Counted from the first letter of the stretch, positions 1 to 7,271 are shown. The stretch is 10,002 nucleotides of DNA from Thioploca sp. (GCA_011371325.1 DRQV01000131.1:1-10002), one strand, 5' to 3'. Made by a program: numbers and translations. Notes: a model not told the origin generated them from the sequence alone.

Positions 1-27
1 TACATCTATAAAAATGAGAAAGTATTA

Positions 28-897
28 TTATATCGTAAAATTAATTTGCTTTTTTAATTTTTTCATTGCGTTGCTTTCAATTTGCCGAATTCGTTCAGCC
101 GATACCTTATACTGTTTGGCTAATTCTTGCAGTGTTATCTTTTTATCACTTAACCAACGTTTTTGCAAAATATCTTGACTACGAGCATCTAATTTTTCAA
201 ATGCACTTAGTAACTGGTTATTACTAAAATTTGTCCAGTCTGCCTCTTCAACAATATCTGCTGGATTATATCTATAATCTTCTAAATAGGCTGCTGGTGC
301 AAAGTTTTTCTCTTCATCTTCAGTTTCATTGGTAGGCCCATCAAAAGCAACGTCTTGCATGGTCATCCGCTTTTCCATTTCTAAAACGTCTTTATCAGTC
401 ACTCCTAAATCATTGGCTATTTGTACAACTTCAGCATGTGATAACCAACCTAAACGTTTTTTCATACTGCGGAGATTGAAAAATAATTTACGTTGAGCTT
501 TAGTGGTAACAACCTTGACAATACGCCAGTTACGTAAAATAAACTCATGGATTTCAGCTCTAATCCAATGAATTGCAAATGATACTAGACGCACTCCAAC
601 ATTAGGATTAAATCGTTTTACAGCTTTCATTAAGCCAATATTGCCTTCTTGAATTAAATCAGCTTCTGATAATCCGTAACCACGGTAGCCATGTACGATA
701 TATAATACAAATCGTAAATGGGATACTACTAATTTTTTAGCAGCTTCCAAATCCTCATTACTATAAAGACGTTCTGCCAATTCTTTTTCTTCTGCTGCTG
801 TCAGAACTGGGATTGTTTTTATATTACTAACATAACTATCAAGGCATAACTCGGGAACAGCTAGTTGCATACCAACACGAGAAGTTAAATTTGCCAT
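28..897 (-). CDS. rpoH: RNA polymerase heat-shock sigma factor RpoH (sigma32)
   Basis: This is the alternative sigma factor that directs core RNA polymerase to heat-shock promoters (chaperones and proteases). The 289-residue product has the usual family length (E. coli 284). Region 2 runs from about residue 50 to 130 and includes DLIQEGNIGLMKAV (80-93) and the -10 recognition segment around WIRAEIHEFILRNWRIVKV. The diagnostic RpoH box QRKLFFNLR lies at 135-143. Region 4.2, with TLQELAKQYKVSAERIRQIE near 255-274, is the helix-turn-helix that reads the -35 element. Start: the ATG at 897 is preceded by GTGGGGA about five bases upstream, a good ribosome binding site. The gene has its own upstream region, separated by about 265 bases from dacA, with a CIRCE operator and promoter candidates. 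In E. coli, RpoH level is set by mRNA structure and by DnaK/FtsH; here HrcA repression is an added inference. Nothing looks truncated or frameshifted. Confidence 0.97.
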   Translation of the reverse strand: MANLTSRVGMQLAVPELCLDSYVSNIKTIPVLTAAEEKELAERLYSNEDLEAAKKLVVSHLRFVLYIVHGYRGYGLSEADLIQEGNIGLMKAVKRFNPNVGVRLVSFAIHWIRAEIHEFILRNWRIVKVVTTKAQRKLFFNLRSMKKRLGWLSHAEVVQIANDLGVTDKDVLEMEKRMTMQDVAFDGPTNETEDEEKNFAPAAYLEDYRYNPADIVEEADWTNFSNNQLLSAFEKLDARSQDILQKRWLSDKKITLQELAKQYKVSAERIRQIESNAMKKLKKQINFTI

Positions 898-933
898 TTT
901 TTCCCCACTATATTTTATACTTACAAGAAATTA

Positions 934-960
934 TTAGCACTCTACCAAAGGGAGTGCTAA
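934..960 (-). promoter_or_regulatory. CIRCE operator (HrcA binding site) upstream of rpoH
   Basis: The sequence reads TTAGCACTC, nine bases, GAGTGCTAA. This is an exact match to the CIRCE consensus, with 9-bp arms and the canonical 9-base spacer. CIRCE is bound by the heat-shock repressor HrcA and usually sits before groESL, dnaK or hrcA. Here it lies 36 bases upstream of the rpoH start codon, at the expected transcription start of the sigma32-like promoter, so a bound repressor would block initiation. The palindrome is symmetrical, but rpoH is the only gene it could serve, because dacA ends 200 bases away facing the same way. hrcA itself is not in the window. Confidence 0.93.
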
Positions 961-965
961 ATCCA

Positions 966-993
966 CTATGGGGTTGTATAGTCAAAAATCAAT
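966..993 (-). promoter_or_regulatory. Candidate sigma32-type promoter of rpoH
   Basis: On the minus strand, ATTGATT (987-993) is followed after 13 bases by CCCCATAG (966-973). The sigma32 consensus is CTTGAAA, 13-15 bases, CCCCATNT, so the -10 part matches well and the -35 part matches only at TTGA. Transcription would start at or just inside the CIRCE element. This is a motif-based inference. An overlapping TTGACT (980-985) has no convincing -10 partner. Confidence 0.4.
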
Positions 994-1033
994 TTAAAAA
1001 TAAATTATTTATGAATTAAGTTAACTAATGGGT

Positions 1034-1062
1034 ATTATAGGTAGCTTTCTGCGTAACATCAG
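1034..1062 (-). promoter_or_regulatory. Candidate distal sigma70 promoter of rpoH
   Basis: On the minus strand CTGATG (1057-1062) is followed after exactly 17 bases by a perfect TATAAT (1034-1039). The start would be near 1027, giving a leader of about 130 bases that reads through the CIRCE element. The -35 hexamer is weak, so activity is plausible but not certain. It would give vegetative expression of rpoH separate from the CIRCE-proximal promoter. Confidence 0.38.
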
Positions 1063-1161
1063 TTAATTTAAGAGTCAAAACCATTAGTAATCAACTAAGC
1101 TACACAATTGGCCATTATGTCAACTGTACACATTCTGTTTTCCGTAGTGGGAGTTGATGAA

Positions 1162-2292
1162 TTAGTAAAAAAGTAATAAAAATGAATCTATCAATTTTTC
1201 CCATATAGTTCCTTCGTCAATGGAAGTTAAAGCAATGAGAGGACGTTCTACAATAATTTGATTACCCATTTTTATTTTTAGAGTACCGTAGTTTTTCCCT
1301 TTAAATACTGGAGCCATAATATATGGAGCAGAAAATACTGTTGCTTTTAATTTATTATATTGTCCTTTGGGTATGGTGACATATAATATGTCTGCTAAAC
1401 CTAATTTAAATCGTTTTTCTGATCCTTTCCATACTTTGGCAAAATCTAAAGGTTGGTAAGCTTTATAAATACGAAAAGTTTCAAAAAAACGAAAACCATA
1501 ATCAAGCATTATTTCACTTTGTCGAATTCTTGCTTTATTACTTTTAGTTCCCATAACCACTGAAATTAAACGCATTTTTCCTCGTTTAGCAGAAGAAATT
1601 AAACAGTATCCAGCCTTTTCTGTATAACCTGTTTTTATTCCATCCACACTTGAATCACGTTGTAATAACTTGTTGCGATTATATTGAATAATATTGTTAT
1701 AAGTTAATTTCTGTTCTGAGTACCAGCGATAGTATTCTGGGAAATTACTGATTAATAGTTTAGAAAGAGTAACTAAATCATTAACTGTAGTGTAATGGTC
1801 GGTATCTGGCATACCAGTACTATTAACATAATGAGTATCAATTAAACCTAAATGTTTAGCTTGCCGATTCATTAGACTTACAAAAGCTTTTTCAGTTCCA
1901 CCTATAAATTCAGCTAATGCAATACTAGCGTCATTACCTGATTGGATAATCATTCCCTTAAGTAATAATTCTATTGATACTTGGCTGTCTACTTCTAAAT
2001 ACATTCGAGAACCAGTCATACGCCAAGCTTTTTCACTAATAGTAGTTATATCATCTAATTTTACTTTGCCAGATTTAAGTTTTTCAAATACTAAATAGGC
2101 AGTCATTAATTTAGTTAAACTAGCTGGCTCAATTCTTTTATCAATATTTTTTGACATCAATATTTTATCACTGTAAAAATCTTGCAAAATATAAGCATCA
2201 GCAGTAATTAACGGTGGAGTTGGGACTAAGTTTATAGCCGCAACCTGGATAGAATATAGTAGTAATAGTAAAAATATTTTCATATTAAACAA
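1162..2292 (-). CDS. dacA: D-alanyl-D-alanine carboxypeptidase, PBP5/6 family
   Basis: This is a serine DD-carboxypeptidase (peptidase family S11) that removes the terminal D-Ala from peptidoglycan pentapeptides and so limits cross-linking. It acts in the periplasm, anchored to the inner membrane by a C-terminal amphipathic helix. All three active-site motifs are present: SLTK (58-61, nucleophile Ser58, Lys61), SGN (118-120) and KTG (220-222). An N-terminal signal sequence, MKIFLLLLLYSIQVAA, is followed by the mature protein. A PBP5 C-terminal beta domain spans about 277-355, and the terminal helix EGTIWEKLIDSFLLLFY serves as membrane anchor. Length is 376 residues (E. coli PBP5 403). It is last in the cell-wall operon, 3 bases after the rlpA stop. 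Start choice: AGAGG lies 10 bases before a TTG at 2292 but 19 bases before the in-frame ATG at 2283. I use the TTG; the ATG is the alternative and does not affect the signal peptide. Confidence 0.95.
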   Translation of the reverse strand: MFNMKIFLLLLLYSIQVAAINLVPTPPLITADAYILQDFYSDKILMSKNIDKRIEPASLTKLMTAYLVFEKLKSGKVKLDDITTISEKAWRMTGSRMYLEVDSQVSIELLLKGMIIQSGNDASIALAEFIGGTEKAFVSLMNRQAKHLGLIDTHYVNSTGMPDTDHYTTVNDLVTLSKLLISNFPEYYRWYSEQKLTYNNIIQYNRNKLLQRDSSVDGIKTGYTEKAGYCLISSAKRGKMRLISVVMGTKSNKARIRQSEIMLDYGFRFFETFRIYKAYQPLDFAKVWKGSEKRFKLGLADILYVTIPKGQYNKLKATVFSAPYIMAPVFKGKNYGTLKIKMGNQIIVERPLIALTSIDEGTIWEKLIDSFLLLFY

Positions 2293-2295
2293 ATA

Positions 2296-2994
2296 TTATA
2301 AACCTCTTACTTCTAATAATTGAGAAGGATTACGTAATAAATTTAAACTATCTGCGGCAATGTAGGATAATTTAATTATTTTTTGCTTATTATATAAACG
2401 ATCATTGATAGTCACTACTATAGTGCGACCAGTACGAAGATTTTTAACCATAACATTTGACATCAATGGTAAATTTACATGAGCTGCTGTCATATTATAC
2501 ATATCGTAAATTTGCCCACTAGCTGTTTTAATCCCATTTTCAGCCAATTGGTATTGAGCAGCATAACCTCTAGCTATATAGTTCGGATTGTTAGGTACAT
2601 AATTGCTAGAAGGTTGTTTTAAATATTTTGAGGGTTGCTTTAAATATCTTGGCCGAGAAGTATTTTTTCTTGGGTTATTAGGTTTATTCCTATTATTTTT
2701 TAAACGAGTTGCCGGGTAAGATGGAGCAATCTTTTTAAGAGGACGTTTTTTAGGAATACGATAAGTTGGTTTTGAATATATAGGCTTATTAGAACGTTTT
2801 GGTGGTGCAACTGGTGCAAGCTTTTTAGGAGGACGATGCCTAGGATAATTATAAGTTGGCTCTGAATATGTAGGCCTACTATGAATTGGAGCAACTGGGG
2901 TTGTAGTCCTATCATGGTTATAGTCATGATTATAGTGGTTAATAGAACAACTACTTACAATAAATCCTAGTAATAATATTTTAAAATTTAGCAT
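2296..2994 (-). CDS. rlpA: RlpA-family septal-ring lipoprotein, catalytic Glu replaced by Gln
   Basis: RlpA proteins are envelope lipoproteins with a double-psi beta-barrel; some cleave stem-peptide-free (denuded) glycan as lytic transglycosylases. The N-terminus is a lipoprotein signal with lipobox VSSC (Cys16), predicting lipid attachment. A low-complexity linker rich in Pro, Lys, Tyr and Asn fills about 17-135 and contains internal repeats. The barrel spans about 142-228 with TAAH (His172) and INDR (Asp198), two of the residues implicated in catalysis in Pseudomonas RlpA. The third, normally Glu in TASGE, is Gln161 here (TASGQ), and the usual GxASWYG opening has become GYAAQYQ. There is no C-terminal SPOR domain. 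Start: ATG at 2994 has GAGGA eight bases upstream, whereas the TTG at 3000 is too close to it. The start overlaps the mltB end by 14 bases, suggesting translational coupling. Membership is clear, enzymatic activity is doubtful. Confidence 0.88.
   Translation of the reverse strand: MLNFKILLLGFIVSSCSINHYNHDYNHDRTTTPVAPIHSRPTYSEPTYNYPRHRPPKKLAPVAPPKRSNKPIYSKPTYRIPKKRPLKKIAPSYPATRLKNNRNKPNNPRKNTSRPRYLKQPSKYLKQPSSNYVPNNPNYIARGYAAQYQLAENGIKTASGQIYDMYNMTAAHVNLPLMSNVMVKNLRTGRTIVVTINDRLYNKQKIIKLSYIAADSLNLLRNPSQLLEVRGL
2605..2646 (-). repeat. 21-bp tandem repeat inside rlpA
   Basis: Two adjacent copies of a 21-base unit encode YLKQPSK then YLKQPSS in the linker of the RlpA lipoprotein. They preserve the reading frame, so copy-number change by slippage would only lengthen or shorten the linker. 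Confidence 0.75.
2692..2871 (-). repeat. 90-bp imperfect tandem repeat inside rlpA
   Basis: Two consecutive copies of about 90 bases encode related 30-residue segments. One starts TYSEPTYNYPRHRPPKKLAP and the next IYSKPTYRIPKKRPLKKIAP, sharing 12 of the first 20 residues, and the DNA is visibly similar too. The repeat makes up a Pro/Lys/Tyr-rich spacer between the lipid anchor and the folded barrel, possibly long enough to reach or bind peptidoglycan (inference). Confidence 0.7.
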
Positions 2995-3955
2995 TTTCAA
3001 TTTCCTCGGCTAGTTGATAAACAGCCATTGCATAATGTTTACTATGATTATAACGAGTAATTACATAATAATTTTGAAAACCAAGCCAATAAGCAGTACC
3101 AAGTTTAGTTTCTAAATCTATTATCATCCCATTAGTATAATTTGGTTCTGTACCAAAGTATAGCAGACCCCATTGTTTAAGTTGTTGTAAAGTATATTTG
3201 GGAGCAAAATCTAACGCTAGTAATTTTTTTATGGAATTAGTGCGTATTTTAGTTGCTGTGATAATTGGTTTTCCAGTTTGCCAACCATGTTTATTAAAAT
3301 AATTAGCCACACTACCTATAGCATCAGCATAATTAGTCCAAATATTACGTTTATTATCACCATCAAAATCAATTGCATAATTGCGAAAACTACTAGGCAT
3401 AAATTGGCCAATTCCCATCGCACCAGCATAAGAGCCTTTTTGTTGTAAAGGGTCTATTCCTTCATCATGAGTTAAAATAAGATAGTTCTCTAATTCCTTA
3501 CGAAAATAATCAGCTCGCCTTGGATAATGGAAAGCTAAAGTGGTCAGGGCATCCAGAACTCTAAAATTACCGGTATTCTTACCGTATATAGTCTCCACTC
3601 CAATTATAGCAATAATAATTTTAGCTGGAACTCCAAAAGTCATTTCTGCTCTTTGTAAGGTAGCAGCATTATTATTCCAAAACTTCACGCCTGCCTTAAT
3701 TTTTTTAGCATTAACAAATGTTTTTCGGTATTTATACCAGGGTTTAGCCTTGCCTTTTTTGGTTGGCCGAGACATGATTTTTAAAATACTTCGTTTTACT
3801 TTAGCCTTTCCAAGCAATTTAGTTAAATATAATTTCCCAAAGTTATGTTTACTAACCATATCATTAATAAATTGTTCTTGGGTAATCACTTTAGCATTTA
3901 AAATAGCAGAACTTAATAATATTAGAATCAATATAACTAGTTTAATTTTATTCAT
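2981..3955 (-). CDS. mltB: Lytic murein transglycosylase B
   Basis: MltB cleaves the MurNAc-GlcNAc bond of peptidoglycan to give 1,6-anhydromuropeptides (GH103). The 324-residue protein has the family core: IGVETIYGKNTG with catalytic Glu121, then RRADYFRKELENYL, then GSYAGAMGIGQFMPSSF (174-190). It also has an EF-hand-like metal loop DFDGDNKRNIW (196-206), as in E. coli Slt35, followed by DAIGSVANYFNKHGW. The N-terminus MNKIKLVILILILLSSAILNA is a type I signal sequence without a lipobox cysteine, so this is predicted to be a soluble periplasmic form rather than a lipoprotein like E. coli MltB. The ATG at 3955 has only a weak ribosome binding site and lies 22 bases after prmA. The gene overlaps rlpA by 14 bases. 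In many gammaproteobacteria mltB, rlpA and dacA follow mrdA-mrdB (PBP2, RodA); that pair is not upstream here. Confidence 0.95.
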   Translation of the reverse strand: MNKIKLVILILILLSSAILNAKVITQEQFINDMVSKHNFGKLYLTKLLGKAKVKRSILKIMSRPTKKGKAKPWYKYRKTFVNAKKIKAGVKFWNNNAATLQRAEMTFGVPAKIIIAIIGVETIYGKNTGNFRVLDALTTLAFHYPRRADYFRKELENYLILTHDEGIDPLQQKGSYAGAMGIGQFMPSSFRNYAIDFDGDNKRNIWTNYADAIGSVANYFNKHGWQTGKPIITATKIRTNSIKKLLALDFAPKYTLQQLKQWGLLYFGTEPNYTNGMIIDLETKLGTAYWLGFQNYYVITRYNHSKHYAMAVYQLAEEIENAKF

Positions 3956-3977
3956 AATTTATACATCTTTTTAAAGA

Positions 3978-4847
3978 TTACAACTTGAATTGATTAACTT
4001 TCTTACCAACAATAAGCATCCAACCATCTTGTTCTTTTGTTTCTTCAATTTCACAGTGAGATTGATAGGCTGTAATAATAGATGTAGTTTGCTCTTGCAA
4101 GATTCCTGACAATATGATCTTAGCCTTAGAATTTAGGTGTTGTGTTAGTGAATAAGCCAGATTAATTAATGGAATTGCTAAAATATTAGCCAAAATATAA
4201 TCAACTTTTATATTTGTTGGTAATTGATCTGGTAAAATTGGAGTAATCAATTTTTCTACTTGATTATTTTTAGAATTATTTTCAGTAGCCTCTAATGCTT
4301 GTGGATCATTATCTACTGCCCAAACATGTTTTGCTCCCAATTTAGCCGCAGTAATTGCTAAAATTCCAGAACCACAACCATAATCAATTACAGTTTTATT
4401 TGCTAAATTCTTTTGCTTATCAAGCCATTTTAAACATAGGGCTGTAGTTGAGTGTGTGCCAGTTCCAAATGCTAATCCGGGATCAAGAATAATTGCCTCT
4501 GGAATAGGAGGATTTTGCCAACTAGGGCATATCCAAACTTGTTCACCAAATTGCATTGGTTGGAAATCTTCCATCCATACTCTAACCCATTCTTTATCTT
4601 CTAAAGTTTGGATTTGATAAGCTGGTAAATTTAATAACTGTAGCTGGGCAATATCAATTTCATCCTCAAATAAAGCAATTATCCTGGTATGTTTCCACAA
4701 AGGAGTTGTATCTAAAGATGGTTCATACAATGGTTGATCTTTAGCATCTAACCAAGTAATTGAAATTGATCCAATAGCCATTAAAGCATCAGATATTTCA
4801 TCAACTTTAGTGGATTCAGTATCTAGTATAACCTGTAACCATGTCAT
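3978..4847 (-). CDS. prmA: Ribosomal protein L11 methyltransferase
   Basis: PrmA uses S-adenosylmethionine to methylate several amino groups of ribosomal protein L11 in the cytoplasm. The 289-residue product matches the family length (E. coli 293). An N-terminal L11-recognition domain (about 1-60, opening MTWLQVILDTES) is followed by a linker and a class I methyltransferase domain. Visible motifs are LDPGLAFGTGTHSTT (121-135), SAM motif I DYGCGSG (155-161), the acidic loop AVDNDPQAL, and DYILANILAIPL around 217-228, where NILA is the PrmA version of the substrate-site motif. The ATG at 4847 follows the TGA of the upstream GTPase-like gene by three bases with no clear ribosome binding site, so translation is probably coupled. 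It sits between the GTPase-like gene and mltB in the operon. All key residues are intact. Confidence 0.96.
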   Translation of the reverse strand: MTWLQVILDTESTKVDEISDALMAIGSISITWLDAKDQPLYEPSLDTTPLWKHTRIIALFEDEIDIAQLQLLNLPAYQIQTLEDKEWVRVWMEDFQPMQFGEQVWICPSWQNPPIPEAIILDPGLAFGTGTHSTTALCLKWLDKQKNLANKTVIDYGCGSGILAITAAKLGAKHVWAVDNDPQALEATENNSKNNQVEKLITPILPDQLPTNIKVDYILANILAIPLINLAYSLTQHLNSKAKIILSGILQEQTTSIITAYQSHCEIEETKEQDGWMLIVGKKVNQFKL

Positions 4848-4850
4848 TTT

Positions 4851-7271
4851 TCAATTACTACGCCAAGGTGGTAAAATAGGTTCTCTTGGAAAACCTTCTA
4901 ATTCAAAAAAAGCTGTTCCAGTCTTTTGGCCTTTATTTCCATCTGTACGTAAAGTTAAAGGATAGCCAAGTATTGGTTCTGCTAATTCAGAAACTGTTAA
5001 TTCTACCATAGCATGACCATAATCATCATTTAAAAATAGACCTTCATTGGTAACACTAATAGCAATTGTAATAGGATGGTTTGGTTTGGCAGAAAATACA
5101 CTACTTAACCCTATAATTCCAGTGGTTGTAGAGCCATGATTAGCATCAACTTTATCATTATAAATTGCTTGTTTACCATTTAAAAATACACTAACAATAT
5201 TATTTTGATCATTCACATTAACCCAAGTAATTTTGCTTAGTTTTAATCGTAATCTAAGAATATTGCTTGGATCAATTTGACTCAAAAAATTTTTATAATC
5301 TACAATCTCTCGTCGCATATTGCGTAATGGAGCTTCTTGTAAATACCTTTGGATATGTTTTAAATCTGGATTTTTTACCACTTCATCATATAATTCTTCA
5401 TCAATCCGTTCATGAATTTTATAACGTAACAATGCTATTGTTTTTTTACCATTATCAGTTTGTAATTGGGGCGGAAATTTAGTATATTCTCTTAACAAAA
5501 TTTCGGTTTCAAATAAATCCACATTATTTTTTAAAGTTTGTTCCACTAATTCTTCTAACTCCTGAATAACAACTGCTTTAAAAGAAGTTTTCAACTCTTC
5601 TAAATGTTCAGTTGGATGATGATTAATCAAATCTTGAGCGACAGCCATAAATTGTTTGTTTTGAATTTTTTCTTCATAAGAAGTCAAGAATTTTAACCAG
5701 TTTTGTTGCTCGGTAAGTTGTAATAAATGGGTTGCTAATTTCTTTTCCCAATTAATACGCTTTTGACGTTGTTCATCAGTTTCAACTTTAGGATATAATG
5801 GTAAATCATGTAGTTTAACCAATGCGTTGCTAATTTTATCAAAATCTTGCCAATTTTTTTTAGCAAAGAATTGATTATCTCGTAAAGCATCAGCATTTGC
5901 CTGACTATTTTGTAATAATTCAGCATTTAATTTAATATTTCTAGCTTGTTGAGCATGTTTGCCGTGAGGATAATGTATTAAATATTCTATAGCAAAATTA
6001 GCTGCTACCATCAAATCAGATTGAGATTTAACTACTGGTTCCCATAAAACTTTTTCCCTATTGGCTTGTAATCTAGTTAAATGAGACTTAGCCTCATCAT
6101 TATTGAAAAGAATTCTGGTCAGTAAGTGACGAAAATAAGGTGCTGCAATATAGTCAATTAACCAATTTTCTGCTGCATCAAGTTGTTTCGTAGTAGTATG
6201 AGGTAAGTTCGCAACAATGGTATGTTGTCTATAATTCATAATATCTATACTAGTTTCTGTAATAAACCATAAAGCAATAATTGTAATAAGTACATAAAAC
6301 GTTCGAGTAATTCGCTTACGTCGACATTTTTGTAATAAAGTTTTAATCCGTTCAATTTGTTCTGAATTTTTGGGAAATCTATCTAATAACAGTTGGCCAT
6401 TTTTTTTACATTTATCAGAATTGTTGTTAACTTGTTCTTCAAATTGCTGTAAATCTATACCATTACGCTGTTGAGCCAGCCAAATAAAGGCATCTTCTAA
6501 ACCAAATGACTCTGATTCTATAGAATTTTTTTGTTTAAATTCTCCCAAAGCACTGACCGGGAATATTTTAAAATTTCCTTCTGTTGTTGAAAAACGTAAT
6601 ATATCAACCAATCTTCTATGAGGTGGATTTAAATTAATGAAAACATCTAATTTAGTCTGTTCATTAGCTGGTTCAGAATAATCTATCTTACTGTATCTAT
6701 CCCATTTAGTAATTAATAATGCTATTGGCATATCCAGTGCTACATTTACATTGGATTCTTTTAATAATAAGCTAAATGTCTGCTGTAACTTAAACAATTC
6801 ATCTGAATTACTGGCATCTGGAAGTGGAACTTCGGCAAACACAACTATTCCATCCATTTCAACAAACCTACGCCGTAGATTTTTAGCAAGCACATTGACA
6901 TTCATTGGTGGATTGATTAAATCGCCGGAATAATCAACCAGTTCAATTCTAAATGTTTGATGAGTTGATGCAATAAAGTTATACTCAAATACAAATTGTT
7001 CATTGCTTTTAGGATTGGAAGCTGGAAATTCTTGGTTAGCTAATTTATTAATTGCAGTTTCCATCCATTCCTTACTATTTTTTTGCAATAAATGTTCTTG
7101 ACTATTTTCTTTGCTAAATTTTGGAATTTCCGGTGGATTCCAAATACAACTATGACTTAATGGATGTGGATTGCGTTGCATAGCTAATGCAGCTAATAAA
7201 CAAGTTTTACCAGAACCTGATAATCCATATAAGGCAAATCGATAAGTATTTTTAAATTTTTTATTAAGCAT
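4851..7271 (-). CDS. Membrane-anchored P-loop GTPase-like protein with large C-terminal region, unrecognised family
   Basis: I do not recognise a named family. Numbering from the ATG at 7271 (806 residues): Walker A GLSGSGKT (16-23), a G3-like DYSG (113-116), a G4-like TKWD (188-191) and a G5-like SALG (240-243). Together these indicate a GTPase-type P-loop domain over about 10-270. RRKRITR precedes a single hydrophobic span (about 324-342, TFYVLITIIALWFI). A mostly helical, charged region covers about 350-665. A C-terminal domain of about 120 residues (673-793) looks like a beta-sandwich: SVFLNGK, ITIAISVTNEG, HAMVELTVSEL, GTAFFELEG. The positive-inside rule puts the GTPase in the cytoplasm and the rest in the periplasm. 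Layout recalls TssM/IcmF of type VI secretion, but with one membrane span, and no T6SS gene is near. It leads the prmA-mltB-rlpA-dacA operon. Start: a TTG at 7316 would add 15 residues before the domain; the ATG is preferred, though neither has a clear ribosome binding site. Confidence 0.85.
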   Translation of the reverse strand: MLNKKFKNTYRFALYGLSGSGKTCLLAALAMQRNPHPLSHSCIWNPPEIPKFSKENSQEHLLQKNSKEWMETAINKLANQEFPASNPKSNEQFVFEYNFIASTHQTFRIELVDYSGDLINPPMNVNVLAKNLRRRFVEMDGIVVFAEVPLPDASNSDELFKLQQTFSLLLKESNVNVALDMPIALLITKWDRYSKIDYSEPANEQTKLDVFINLNPPHRRLVDILRFSTTEGNFKIFPVSALGEFKQKNSIESESFGLEDAFIWLAQQRNGIDLQQFEEQVNNNSDKCKKNGQLLLDRFPKNSEQIERIKTLLQKCRRKRITRTFYVLITIIALWFITETSIDIMNYRQHTIVANLPHTTTKQLDAAENWLIDYIAAPYFRHLLTRILFNNDEAKSHLTRLQANREKVLWEPVVKSQSDLMVAANFAIEYLIHYPHGKHAQQARNIKLNAELLQNSQANADALRDNQFFAKKNWQDFDKISNALVKLHDLPLYPKVETDEQRQKRINWEKKLATHLLQLTEQQNWLKFLTSYEEKIQNKQFMAVAQDLINHHPTEHLEELKTSFKAVVIQELEELVEQTLKNNVDLFETEILLREYTKFPPQLQTDNGKKTIALLRYKIHERIDEELYDEVVKNPDLKHIQRYLQEAPLRNMRREIVDYKNFLSQIDPSNILRLRLKLSKITWVNVNDQNNIVSVFLNGKQAIYNDKVDANHGSTTTGIIGLSSVFSAKPNHPITIAISVTNEGLFLNDDYGHAMVELTVSELAEPILGYPLTLRTDGNKGQKTGTAFFELEGFPREPILPPWRSN

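Noticed and set aside
3540..3974. Open frame of 144 codons on the plus strand
   Set aside because: It lies antisense inside mltB, whose family motifs are unmistakable, and its hydrophobic translation shows no recognisable domain.
4851..7271. Assignment of the large GTPase-like protein as type VI secretion TssM/IcmF
   Set aside because: Only the general layout agrees. There is a single clear membrane span, the protein is shorter than typical TssM, and no tss gene is present in the window.
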